A stretch of 64,000 nucleotides of DNA. Origin: Desulfamplus magnetovallimortis (GTDB taxonomy: Bacteria; Desulfobacterota; Desulfobacteria; Desulfobacterales; Desulfobacteraceae). The first letter of the stretch is position 1, and every line of letters starts with the position of its first letter. Positions 7,537 through 15,774 of this stretch are shown here, piece after piece. The stretch lies in assembly GCF_900170035.1 (NCBI RefSeq), contig NZ_LT828540.1, positions 384,960 through 448,959 on the forward strand. The letters run 5' to 3'. Position numbers and translations under genes: made by a program. A model generated the notes under the pieces. It did not search any database, was not told the origin of the DNA, and saw only the letters and a list, made by a program, of their open reading frames with translations.

Positions 7537-9140
7537 TGAAAAAACAAAATGAATATCAATTCTGCATGGCGCAGTTCAAACCGGCCATCGTGGGCCTTGC
7601 AGTGCTTTTGGTGCTTGTCCTTGCCTGGACAGGATACCACTGTACACGGCATCCCCACATGAGTGATCTGACAATGGCAGCGGCTGTCACTCCATCAGGT
7701 CCACCCATTGGCGTAAAGGACAAGATGCTTCACCCCTACTGGGGAAACTGCAACAAATGCCATATAACCACAGATGCCGGACAACCGGTTTCCCAGGTAA
7801 TGGCAGGGTCTCCCATTTCCATAAAGGACAAAATGCTCCACGACTACTGGGGAAACTGCCTTCTATGCCACAAGGTAACCGATGGTTTTCAGCCAAAGGG
7901 TAAAAATGCCGGAAAGCCAAAAACAGCAGTTGCTGCTGCATTCACGCCATTCACTCCAGAAAGACTTGGACTTAAACTCCAGCAGGTGACTGGTGCATTA
8001 ATGACGCAGCTTGGCCTTGCCAATGAAGACGGACTTCTGGTGCTTGATGTCACTCCGGGATCAATGGCAGATGCAGCAGGGCTTAAAAAAGGTGACGAGC
8101 TTATACGGGCAGGCAAGGTTCGCCTGGAGTCACTCAACGGTTTTACCAGGGCATTCAGCAATGCAAAGCCCGGTAGCACAGTCAAGATCAATATTTTCAG
8201 GGGGAAAAAACAGCGTAACATATTTCTGAAACTAAAGGATCCTGTCGTAAATTCCAACAGTTCGGTAATACAAAGGCAACAGATGCAGCCACAGGCAGGG
8301 ATGCAACCTGCAGGAACTATTGTAGCAGCTCCGGCAGCTTCAATGACACAAAACCAGATCGAGACCCTTGCTGAACAGCTTGGTGTTCCAAAAACAGCAG
8401 AGGCGGTTAACAATGCTCTGGCAAAACAGAGAGCGCAGCAACAGCAGCAATCCCTGCAAAATGGCAGGATTGTGGCAGCAAACACAGCTCCAATGACCCA
8501 GAACCAGATTGAGACCCTTGCCGAACAACTTGGTGTCCCCAAAACAGCACAGGCGGTTAACAATGCTCTGGCAAGACAGCGGGCACATCAGCAGGGACAA
8601 AATGGAGCTTTGCAGGGTGTTGCTGGTCTGAATTTCGGAAAAGTTGCCATTGCCTCCACAGGTCAGGATATAACAAGCCCTGTTGCTTCAGTTTTTGGTT
8701 CAAGCCCCGGCTTCATTGTATTTGAGCCTCAACAAAGAAGTTACAATGTGGTGACAAACCCCAATGTAAATGACCAGTTCGGGCAAGGAATCCAGACCGG
8801 ACAGTACATGGTGGATATCGGTGTCAGCAATGTAATTGCCGGCAGCTTCACCCCTGAAGCACTTTCAACACTTCATGGATTACGGATCAATGTGTTCCAG
8901 GGAGTCACAGGAAGTGTCCAGGATGTTCTTGCTGCCTACCTTGCAGGAAACCTGATGCCGACCAACAGCGCACAGGCAGAATCTTATCCATATGGTCAAG
9001 GTGCAATTGCACCCTATGCTCAAGGCACAATGATGCCCTATACTCAGGGAGCTATGATTCCCTATGCCCAGGGTTCAATGCAACCCAATGCAACTGGAGC
9101 AGGTGTCAATGGTTATGGAAATTTACGAACAATATACTGA
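7533..9140 (+). CDS. MamP-like magnetochrome-PDZ protein with NifX-type domain
   Basis: Membrane-anchored periplasmic protein (535 residues). In order: anchor helix (about 12-33); two magnetochrome motifs, CNKCH at 73 and CLLCH at 109, each in a Gly-Asn-Cys context after His-x-Tyr-Trp; a PDZ domain (about 140-230); two copies of a ~45-residue helical repeat; a domain of the NifX/NafY iron-molybdenum cofactor superfamily (about 369-473); and Pro-Tyr-Ala-Gln-Gly repeats. PDZ plus two magnetochromes is the MamP theme, and MamP oxidises iron in known systems, but here the hemes precede the PDZ. The NifX-type domain, which binds Fe-S cofactor precursors in nitrogenase assembly, is not part of classical MamP. 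Start overlaps mamB. Confidence 0.75.
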   Translation: MMKKQNEYQFCMAQFKPAIVGLAVLLVLVLAWTGYHCTRHPHMSDLTMAAAVTPSGPPIGVKDKMLHPYWGNCNKCHITTDAGQPVSQVMAGSPISIKDKMLHDYWGNCLLCHKVTDGFQPKGKNAGKPKTAVAAAFTPFTPERLGLKLQQVTGALMTQLGLANEDGLLVLDVTPGSMADAAGLKKGDELIRAGKVRLESLNGFTRAFSNAKPGSTVKINIFRGKKQRNIFLKLKDPVVNSNSSVIQRQQMQPQAGMQPAGTIVAAPAASMTQNQIETLAEQLGVPKTAEAVNNALAKQRAQQQQQSLQNGRIVAANTAPMTQNQIETLAEQLGVPKTAQAVNNALARQRAHQQGQNGALQGVAGLNFGKVAIASTGQDITSPVASVFGSSPGFIVFEPQQRSYNVVTNPNVNDQFGQGIQTGQYMVDIGVSNVIAGSFTPEALSTLHGLRINVFQGVTGSVQDVLAAYLAGNLMPTNSAQAESYPYGQGAIAPYAQGTMMPYTQGAMIPYAQGSMQPNATGAGVNGYGNLRTIY

Positions 9141-9142
9141 AT

Positions 9143-9346
9143 TCTGAACTTTCCAGAAAAATTTTATCTCTGAACTTTTCAGACATACTTTATTTCCTGG
9201 CTTTTCCAGAAAATTTTATTTCTGAACTTTCCTGGAAAATTTAATTTCTGAGCTTTCCTGGAAAATTCAATTTCTATGCTTTCCTGGAAAAAATGTTTCC
9301 ATATTTTCTCGGGAAACTAAATTTTTGAGCTTTTCCCGGAACAATA
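9143..9346 (+). repeat. Tandem array of dyad sequences upstream of PDZ-NifX gene
   Basis: About eight imperfect units of 24-34 bases, each with (G/A)CTTTCC(T/A)GGAAAA, a near-perfect dyad TTTCC/GGAAA, separated by AT-rich spacers. It fills the whole gap before the gene at 9367. It could be a binding-site array or only a degenerating tandem repeat. Confidence 0.6.
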
Positions 9347-9366
9347 TTTTTCAAGGGTATCTATTC

Positions 9367-11235
9367 ATGAATAAAACACTGCTCATTATTCTGTCACCGA
9401 TAACAGTTATACTGTTTGTGGTCATTCTTGCCGTTATGTATGGATGGGTTGGTGTAATTGACAACGGAGGACTTAACGAACCTGCCGAAGTTCCGGAAGC
9501 AACCCCAGCCGCGTATTTAACCCCGCCATCAGGTAGTGGCAGCGGACAGATACAGGTGATCAATAATCCTGCTTTTTCCGCCGGAATTGGCAACGGACAG
9601 ATTCAACTCATCAATAAACCTGCCTTTTCCGCCGGAATTGGCAACGGACAGATTCAACTCATCAATAAACCTGCCTTTTCCGCCGGAATTGGCAACGGGC
9701 AGATTCAGCTCATAAACAAACCCGCAATTCCTGCCGGAATCGGTAACGGACAGATCCAGCTCATAAACCAGATTACTGCACCATCCTATCTGGGGATTGA
9801 ACCTGGTGAAGTTCCTGCAACTGTTGCTCGGGAGCTGAACCTTGAACCAGGAATAGGTGTTTATGTCAACAGGGTTATGGATGCTTCCCCTGCTGACAGG
9901 GCAGGGATAAAAGCCGGAGACATCCTCTTAAAATGCGACCACAAGAGAATAGTTACCCATGAACAGGTCGGCCAGATTATCGGCAGTAAAAAACCCGGAG
10001 ATGTAATAAAAGTTGTAGTGAACAGAAACGGCAGAAAAAAGTCATTTCACGTTAAACTTGCGAAGTCGCCGCAGGGTATTGTTCAGGTTGCCGCCCTTCA
10101 GGGCAATACCATCTGGATGGGTGCCGAGGTTCAGGATGTGGATGCAGTCATGAAACTTCAGTTTTCACTTCCTGACAGACGTGGGGTAATTGTAAGCCAT
10201 GTAACTGCCAACTCTCCGGCTGCCGCATCAGGTCTTGCAACTGGTGACGTGATAAGACGCCTTGACAACACAAGAATCAGAGATGTCAAGCAATTTCAGT
10301 CACTTATTCTCAAAAGCCAGCCCGGAAAAGAGATAACGCTGACTCTTCTTAAAAACGGAGTACCAAAAAGCCTGACCATTATCCCTGAACAAAAGCCTCT
10401 GACACCTCCAAAACCTGTTTTTCTTGACCAGGCAGATGTAGCAATTGAAGGAAGCTGGATTGGCATGGATGTTGGAGAACTTTCAGCCGGTGGCGCTTCA
10501 TCCCTTGGCCTTCCTGCCGGCACAAGGGGGATCAGGGTAACCGATGTTGAAGGCCCGCCTGCAACAATGCTGGGATTCATGGCCGGGGATATAATAACTG
10601 CCATTAACGGAGAACCAACCCAGTCAATGAAACAATTCCAGGCTGCCACCCAGAAACAGACAAGCGCTGTTGTTGATGTTATACGGGGCAACAGCCATCT
10701 TTTCATAAGTGTGCCCCCCCCAGGATTTACACAACAGGGTACAAAGCTTTCACAGCCAATGGACAACCATCTTCGGCAGGTTGCAGCAGCACAGGCAACT
10801 CCCCTGCCCTTTCAAAATACAGTTAATTTGCCAAATACCAGACAAATGAATGGAATGATGCCGCAAAACAACATTCCCTCAACGGGCGCACCTTCTTCGG
10901 CAGCCGGAAGTGCATCCAGAATAGCCATATTGTCATCAGGGCCAGACATCAACGGAGCAGTAACAGGAAATATTACACATGCCCCCTCTCTTGTAATGGT
11001 TGATCTTGATCGTAAATCATATGCTGTCATTCCACCTGAAGGTGTTGGAAATATTGCTGACACCTTAATCCGAAATGAGATTTCAGCTCTGATCTGCAAC
11101 AGAATTTCTCAACAGACAGGTGCTGATCTTTCCAGCAGCAATATAACCATCTATGCAGGGGTTGTCGGAAATACATCCACAGCATTGAATCTATATGCTT
11201 CCGGGTGTCTTGCCCCTTCAACAAACAATTTTTAA
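9367..11235 (+). CDS. Triple-PDZ protein with C-terminal NifX-type domain
   Basis: Membrane-anchored protein (622 residues). Layout: anchor helix (about 5-30); five near-identical 17-residue repeats built on Asn-Gly-Gln-Ile-Gln-Leu-Ile-Asn (about 57-135); three PDZ domains (about 140-235, 250-345, 364-455); a linker; and a NifX/NafY-like domain (about 516-610). No heme motif and no protease domain. PDZ domains in MamE and MamP bind protein tails and localise partners, so this may be a periplasmic scaffold that presents a metal- or Fe-S-binding module. I start at ATG 9367 after AAGGG; TTG 9325 lacks an anchor context. The NifX-type assignment rests on the alternating strand/helix pattern and the Gly-rich loop, weaker than in the gene at 7533. 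Confidence 0.65.
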   Translation: MNKTLLIILSPITVILFVVILAVMYGWVGVIDNGGLNEPAEVPEATPAAYLTPPSGSGSGQIQVINNPAFSAGIGNGQIQLINKPAFSAGIGNGQIQLINKPAFSAGIGNGQIQLINKPAIPAGIGNGQIQLINQITAPSYLGIEPGEVPATVARELNLEPGIGVYVNRVMDASPADRAGIKAGDILLKCDHKRIVTHEQVGQIIGSKKPGDVIKVVVNRNGRKKSFHVKLAKSPQGIVQVAALQGNTIWMGAEVQDVDAVMKLQFSLPDRRGVIVSHVTANSPAAASGLATGDVIRRLDNTRIRDVKQFQSLILKSQPGKEITLTLLKNGVPKSLTIIPEQKPLTPPKPVFLDQADVAIEGSWIGMDVGELSAGGASSLGLPAGTRGIRVTDVEGPPATMLGFMAGDIITAINGEPTQSMKQFQAATQKQTSAVVDVIRGNSHLFISVPPPGFTQQGTKLSQPMDNHLRQVAAAQATPLPFQNTVNLPNTRQMNGMMPQNNIPSTGAPSSAAGSASRIAILSSGPDINGAVTGNITHAPSLVMVDLDRKSYAVIPPEGVGNIADTLIRNEISALICNRISQQTGADLSSSNITIYAGVVGNTSTALNLYASGCLAPSTNNF

Positions 11236-11269
11236 TTCAGGGATTTTTCCAACCAAATGTTTAAAGAAG

Positions 11270-11367
11270 AGTCGCTTACTGTTCTTTTGCGGTTTGCTTA
11301 TCAGGTAGAAAAACCCTTTGAATTGTCAGAAAAATAACCCGACAGTTTAAATTGAAGAATCACTTAC
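11270..11367 (+). promoter_or_regulatory. Leader element, second copy
   Basis: Matches the block before mamI (2240-2338): TGTTCTTTTGCGGTTTG, then GGTAGAAAA, then CCGACAGTTTAAATTGAAGA and a TCACT end. It ends about 20 bases before the MamE-TauE start. Its recurrence before major genes suggests a shared control signal. Confidence 0.4.
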
Positions 11368-11386
11368 AAGGATCCCTTATTTTACA

Positions 11387-13591
11387 ATGAAAAGAAACCT
11401 GCTCATATTCACAGCACTTATTCTCATCTCTGTGACATCCCAGGCCATGGGTGCTGTGGGAAATACCCTGCTTCTTGATCTTCAGGAGACATTGAGCCAG
11501 GCTGTGGCTGAAATTCGCCCTTCTGTTGTCAGTATCAGGGCAAAAAAAATGGAACAGCTCCCAGGCGGCGGTGCTGAAAATGCCCTTTGGTATGAAAGCA
11601 TTGGATCAGGTTTTATTGTGGATACACGGGGATATGTACTCACCAACCTCCATGTGGTTGAGGGAGCACAAACCGTTGAAATAAAGCTCTGGCGCTCACT
11701 GAACAACCTTTTTACAGCAGATGTGGTGGACAGGAACACCTCACTTGATCTTGCTCTTCTACGTATAAACGCCAATGAATTCTTTCCTGCTGCCCAGCTT
11801 GGAAACTCCGAAACACTGAAGACAGGAGACTATGTTATCTGTATTGGAAGCCCGTTTGGCTTCAACCATACTGTAACCCTTGGAATTATAAGTGATCTTC
11901 ACAGAGAGATGTCCATAAACGGCATTCCATACAAGGATATGATACAAACAGATGCCGTAATTAATGAAGGTAACAGCGGCGGTCCCATGATTGACATCCA
12001 CGGCAGGGTGGTTGGTGTTGGTACAGCCATTTATGCGCCGGACGGAACATACAGAGGAATAGGGTTTGCCATTCCCGTAAACCGGACACGTCACTTCTTT
12101 TCCAGGGTCACAGGAGCTGTCATTAAAGCTGGTTCAACTACACCTATGATGACAGCAACCGGAACAGTGCCCATGATTACAGCGGCCGCACCCATAATTT
12201 CCACGGCTGCAACAGCACCTGCTGCCAAAGAGCCTGTGAATCTCACAAAAAAAATGCCCAATGACAGAACACACAGGGAATTTTCTGACTGTACAAAATG
12301 CCATACAATAACTCAAAAAAGTATAATAACAATGAAAGCCCAAATGCCCCATCCGCCTGTGGGGGCATGTGACATCTGCCATATTATCACAAATGATCCT
12401 GTTACCATGGGGCCTGTTCCTGTTGCTGCAGTAAACCCTCTGACTGGATTACATAATAATACCACTGTACCATACGGGCAATTCATGGCTGCACAGGGAC
12501 AAATCCCGACTGCACAGGGACAATTCATGACTGCACAGGGACAATTCATGGCTGCACAAGGACAATTCCCGAATGCACAGGGGCAGTTCCCGAATGCACA
12601 GGGGCAATTCCCGAATGCTTTAGGACAATTTCCAAATGTGCAGACGCAAGTTCCAAATACACAGGGACAATACCCAAATTTGCAGGCTCAACTTCCTGGA
12701 ACAGAGGCACCATTACCTAGCATTCAGGGTCAATTTGCAGCTCCGCAAACTGAATTTTCAACAACCACAGAATCCTATTCGGTTCTCTTCTCGACAATCT
12801 GCCTTAAGGTTGGTTTTTTTACCTTTCTATCCTCCATTATCTTTTCCATGCTCGGACTTGGCGGCGGATTTGTCTATGTTCCCTTGCTTCTGTCATGCGG
12901 GATTGATTTTTATACGGCTGCCACAACAAGTCTTGTGATGCTTACCCTTTCACAGATTTCAGCACTGTTCAACTTTTCAAGATCCGGCCTTCTGGATATC
13001 AGGCTTGCCGCTGTCCTTGAATTTCCCACAATGATTGGAGCTTTTTTAGGAGGAATGCTTGCTCACCATTTCAATGTCAATGCCCTCTCAATCATGTTTT
13101 CCTGCGTACTCTTCCTTGCAAGCTATTTCATGATGCAGGAGAGAATGGAAGGGGCTGTTTCTGGAAAAAGAAGCCCCATCTCTTTAAGTCCATTTGTTTG
13201 GCGTCACAGGTTTAACGGAAATCCGGTTCGCATTGACCTTGCAGTTGCCGCACCCCTGACATTTGTGGTTGGATATTTTGGTGGAATGCTCGGGCTTGCA
13301 GCAGGATGGCTGAAAATTCCAATTATGGTAATCCTGTTCAATATACCCATAAAAATTGCAATTGCCACCTCATCTCTTATGGTTCCGATAACAGGACTTG
13401 CAGGATTTCTGGGGCACAGCATTGCCGGCCATTTTGATGCAAGACTTGCCCTGACCCTCTCTGCCATAACAATTGTAGGCGCGCAAATAGGCTCAAGGAT
13501 ATCAATAGGCACTCCAAGCCGCCTGCTCAGATTCATTTTTGCATTTGTTCTAAGCCTGGTAGGAGTATGGATGATCCTGCGAGTTTTTTAA
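11387..13591 (+). CDS. mamE: MamE-like HtrA protease with magnetochromes fused to TauE permease
   Basis: Large protein (734 residues). Signal or anchor segment (1-22); HtrA/trypsin-type domain with an apparently intact triad, His89, Asp121 and Ser197 (in Gly-Asn-Ser-Gly-Gly-Pro); two magnetochrome motifs, CTKCH at 302 and CDICH at 328; about a dozen Gln-Gly-Gln-Phe-type repeats (about 365-445); then a TauE/SafE-type permease of several helices (about 462-734). Protease plus two magnetochromes defines MamE, which cleaves itself and other Mam proteins and controls crystal growth. In Magnetospirillum, TauE is the C-terminal half of MamO instead, and MamE ends in PDZ domains, which are absent here. 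So the domains have been exchanged. Confidence 0.8.
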   Translation: MKRNLLIFTALILISVTSQAMGAVGNTLLLDLQETLSQAVAEIRPSVVSIRAKKMEQLPGGGAENALWYESIGSGFIVDTRGYVLTNLHVVEGAQTVEIKLWRSLNNLFTADVVDRNTSLDLALLRINANEFFPAAQLGNSETLKTGDYVICIGSPFGFNHTVTLGIISDLHREMSINGIPYKDMIQTDAVINEGNSGGPMIDIHGRVVGVGTAIYAPDGTYRGIGFAIPVNRTRHFFSRVTGAVIKAGSTTPMMTATGTVPMITAAAPIISTAATAPAAKEPVNLTKKMPNDRTHREFSDCTKCHTITQKSIITMKAQMPHPPVGACDICHIITNDPVTMGPVPVAAVNPLTGLHNNTTVPYGQFMAAQGQIPTAQGQFMTAQGQFMAAQGQFPNAQGQFPNAQGQFPNALGQFPNVQTQVPNTQGQYPNLQAQLPGTEAPLPSIQGQFAAPQTEFSTTTESYSVLFSTICLKVGFFTFLSSIIFSMLGLGGGFVYVPLLLSCGIDFYTAATTSLVMLTLSQISALFNFSRSGLLDIRLAAVLEFPTMIGAFLGGMLAHHFNVNALSIMFSCVLFLASYFMMQERMEGAVSGKRSPISLSPFVWRHRFNGNPVRIDLAVAAPLTFVVGYFGGMLGLAAGWLKIPIMVILFNIPIKIAIATSSLMVPITGLAGFLGHSIAGHFDARLALTLSAITIVGAQIGSRISIGTPSRLLRFIFAFVLSLVGVWMILRVF

Positions 13592-13625
13592 AATTACCCG
13601 TTTTTAATGGCAAAGATAATACAAT

Positions 13626-14552
13626 ATGAAAAGAAACAGACAATTTAAAATCAAACGACTTATTTGGCCAACAACAATCCTTGGAATTTTCATTGCTGGA
13701 GCCATCTTTGTCAATTTTCGTTTCATGACAGATGATCCAGGGGAGAGTACAAACCACCCTGAAGCAGCAGGAACATTTATCCCTGGAAATGCAGCCACGC
13801 AAATGCCTGTGCAGACACCATACACAGGCATGCCTCAGATTCAGGGAAATGGAGGGTATCCGGGAGCTTCTCCGACAACTGCTCTTATGATACAGGAAAG
13901 TATAAGCCATGTGGTCTCACTTATAAGGCCTTCTGTGGTGGCTGTTTCAAGGAAAAACCGTACAAAGGTTCCACCTGAACCCCAGGGAGGGCTTTCCTAT
14001 CTCAACCCTTTTTCTGCAAACTTCATGTCAGAGGGTTCAGGGGTGATCATTAATCCAGAAGGGTATGTTCTGACAACCTTTCAGACAGTGGGAACAGATT
14101 CCACAGTGGATATTAAAATCTTTTCCGGAACAGATAGAACCTGCCAGGCAGATGTCATTGCAGTTGACAGCCAGACTGATCTTGCAGTGCTTAAAATTCG
14201 TGATCACGGCTCATATCCGGCAGTTGTTCTCGGTAATTCGGATCTTCTTGAAGTTGGGGATATTGTCTTTGCCATTGGCAGCCCCTTCGGCTTTTCTCAG
14301 ACCGTAACCATGGGGATTGTCAGCAGCCATAACCGTAATCTAAATATCAACGGCATCCGTTATCCAGACATGATCCAGACCGACGCTGCCATAAACCAGG
14401 GCAACGACGGTGGCCCCCTTGTCAATGTAAAAGGAGAGGTTGTAGGAATCAACATGGCCACATTCATGCCGGGCAATCAATATGCGGGAATAGGCTTTGC
14501 CATCCCCATAAATGATATACTTGCCTTTGTTAACAGCAATCTGCCAAGGTAA
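13626..14552 (+). CDS. mamO: MamO-like degenerate protease
   Basis: Membrane-anchored HtrA/trypsin-fold protein (308 residues) with an N-terminal helix (about 10-30), a Pro/Gly-rich linker and one protease domain. The catalytic His is replaced by Gln153 (Thr-Phe-Gln-Thr-Val), Asp185 remains, and the nucleophile Ser is replaced by Asp261 (Gly-Asn-Asp-Gly-Gly-Pro), so it should not cut peptides. MamO of Magnetospirillum is likewise a protease-fold protein without a working triad that binds metal and activates MamE. The TauE half usual in MamO is missing and sits on the gene just upstream. Gap to the upstream gene is 34 bases, so one operon is likely. Confidence 0.75.
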   Translation: MKRNRQFKIKRLIWPTTILGIFIAGAIFVNFRFMTDDPGESTNHPEAAGTFIPGNAATQMPVQTPYTGMPQIQGNGGYPGASPTTALMIQESISHVVSLIRPSVVAVSRKNRTKVPPEPQGGLSYLNPFSANFMSEGSGVIINPEGYVLTTFQTVGTDSTVDIKIFSGTDRTCQADVIAVDSQTDLAVLKIRDHGSYPAVVLGNSDLLEVGDIVFAIGSPFGFSQTVTMGIVSSHNRNLNINGIRYPDMIQTDAAINQGNDGGPLVNVKGEVVGINMATFMPGNQYAGIGFAIPINDILAFVNSNLPR

Positions 14553-14577
14553 CAATGACTATGGAGACAACTTATCA

Positions 14578-14706
14578 ATGGAAACAATAGAAACAATGGA
14601 AATAACAATAAAAATTATCCTTGTTGCACTCTTTTTTTCCCTGCTGCTTTTTGGAGTTGCAACTGGTGATTTTTTTGAAACATGGAAAAATGGGGCCACC
14701 CTGTGA
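14578..14706 (+). CDS. Small single-helix membrane protein
   Basis: A 42-residue product with an acidic N-terminus (Met-Glu-Thr-Ile-Glu), one hydrophobic helix (about 10-28) and a tail with Phe-Glu-Thr-Trp-Lys-Asn. The tail motif recurs as Phe-Asp-Thr-Trp-Lys-Asn just after the helix in the gene at 15087, so the two are probably related. GGAG lies about 12 bases before ATG 14578. It follows mamO by 25 bases. Family unknown. Confidence 0.5.
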   Translation: METIETMEITIKIILVALFFSLLLFGVATGDFFETWKNGATL

Positions 14707-14738
14707 ACATCCTGCATCGGGTTAGGATAACCCTTTTA

Positions 14739-14788
14739 TATACTGTTCCAGATAATTAAATTGTCAAGCAATAGGGGCAATCCCTTGT
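14739..14788 (+). repeat. Truncated MITE R2
   Basis: Left half of R2 (TATACTGTTCCAGATAA through GGGGCAATCCCTTGTG), cut off where the R1 array begins. Confidence 0.7.
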
Positions 14789-14795
14789 GTTTATT

Positions 14796-15048
14796 GAGAC
14801 TTTCATATAACCAACATGGCGGTTCACCGCCACAATCGAAGAGTTGAAAGTCTTTATAAAAACAGCCATTTGCGGGGACTTTCATATAAACGGCCATGGC
14901 GGATTCACGCCACAATCGAAAAGATGAAAGTCGTTTTAAAAACAGCTACTTACTGAGACTTTCATATAAACGGCCATGGCAGACACACCTGCCACAACGA
15001 AGCATGAAAGTCCTTAGAACCTTAAAAGACGGGGACTTTCTTATAAAA
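14796..15048 (+). repeat. Three tandem R1 palindromic repeats
   Basis: Three ~80-base units, each GACTTTCATATAA, a CATGGC...GCCACAA hairpin core, and ATGAAAGTC at the far end, joined by a TTTTAAAAACAGC-type linker. Cores differ (GGTTCACC, GGATTCACG, AGACACACCT) while arms are kept, so the secondary structure seems conserved. It could form an RNA with three hairpins ahead of the gene at 15087. Confidence 0.65.
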
Positions 15049-15086
15049 AATATCTCCAAAAATATTTTCTGAAGGAGAACTATCAA

Positions 15087-15701
15087 ATGATTGAGGACTA
15101 TTTTAATATCAACATAAAAAGACTGCTCTATTTTGCAGGTGCCATTATAATGGCAGCTTCTGTAACAACACTTCTCTACTGGTTTCTCTATGGGTTTGAT
15201 ACCTGGAAAAACAGCATGAATACGGCATCTGATCTCATGCTGGCAGCCGCCCCAGGCGGTTGAGTCCCTCCAGGTGCCCAGACAGTTGGTCAGGGAGGAA
15301 ATCAGGGAATGGGAATGATGATGCAGGCCGCAGCAACAGCACCGGCTTTTCAGCCCGCGTATCAGGGCAATATCAACAACACCACACCTGCAGGTCAATT
15401 TGTATGCCCTGTACATGGTGCAGCCGGAATGCCGCATTTTGATTCAGCTGGTAACCCGATCTGTCCGTTTGGTGACCAGATAATGCAGTTCCACAGTATT
15501 GGAGGCAACATCATGGGAAGCCCATACAATGGCAATACCGGTAATGCTGCCAGAGGTATCCAAAGTCTGCCCGGCACTTACGGTACGGCAGTTCCATATG
15601 GGAGTGGAGTCTCACCAAACAGATACACCCTTGCGGCCGGCGGTTGAGCGGTACCAGGAAGCATGGCCGGCGGCCCTGCTGGAACAATGAACCCTTTTTG
15701 A
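15087..15701 (+). CDS. Membrane-anchored Gly/Pro-rich protein with two in-frame TGA codons
   Basis: Read through two TGA codons (15261-15263 and 15645-15647), this frame gives one protein of 204 codons. Parts: anchor helix (about 15-35) followed by Phe-Asp-Thr-Trp-Lys-Asn; Ala-Ala-Ala-Pro-Gly-Gly, first TGA, then Val-Pro-Pro-Gly and a Gly/Met/Ala-rich stretch; a small Cys/His module (Cys-Pro-Val-His-Gly, Met-Pro-His, Cys-Pro-Phe-Gly); Ala-Ala-Gly-Gly, second TGA, Ala-Val-Pro-Gly and a C-terminal Asn-Pro-Phe. AAGGAG before ATG 15087 fits. Read normally it would be a 58-residue anchor plus a separate 112-residue ORF from ATG 15309 with no clear ribosome site. GC-rich hairpins follow each TGA. 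Selenocysteine insertion or another recoding is the likely reading; two separate or broken genes remain possible. Confidence 0.5.
15264..15297 (+). promoter_or_regulatory. SECIS-like hairpin after in-frame TGA
   Basis: One base after TGA 15261-15263 a stem can form: TCCCT (15265-15269) with AGGGA (15292-15296) and CCAG (15270-15273) with TTGG (15286-15289), with a two-base bulge and a 12-base loop starting GTG. Position fits a bacterial selenocysteine insertion element, but no consensus sequence can be proven by eye. Confidence 0.35.
15654..15682 (+). promoter_or_regulatory. SECIS-like hairpin after second TGA
   Basis: Downstream of TGA 15645-15647: CCA/TGG, GCA/TGC and GGCC/GGCC pairs (15654-15682) with apical loop GGC and an unpaired T opposite C. 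The apical loop lies about 22 bases after TGA, close to its place in Escherichia coli fdhF. Confidence 0.35.
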
Positions 15702-15774
15702 GAATCTCAATAATGATGAACCTTTAAAAAGTAAACCATTTAAAAACCGATTTCTCAAATCATGAGATGATAAT

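Noticed and set aside
7889-8563. 224-residue Cys/Ser-rich minus-strand ORF
   Set aside because: Antisense shadow of the MamP-like gene; domain content is clear on the plus strand.
14796-15048. Possible CRISPR array
   Set aside because: Units are palindromic over their whole length with no constant-repeat/unique-spacer structure and there are no cas genes nearby.
15309-15647. Independent gene starting at ATG 15309
   Set aside because: No ribosome site and in frame with the upstream anchor ORF through one TGA; I prefer a single recoded gene, but this reading is not excluded.
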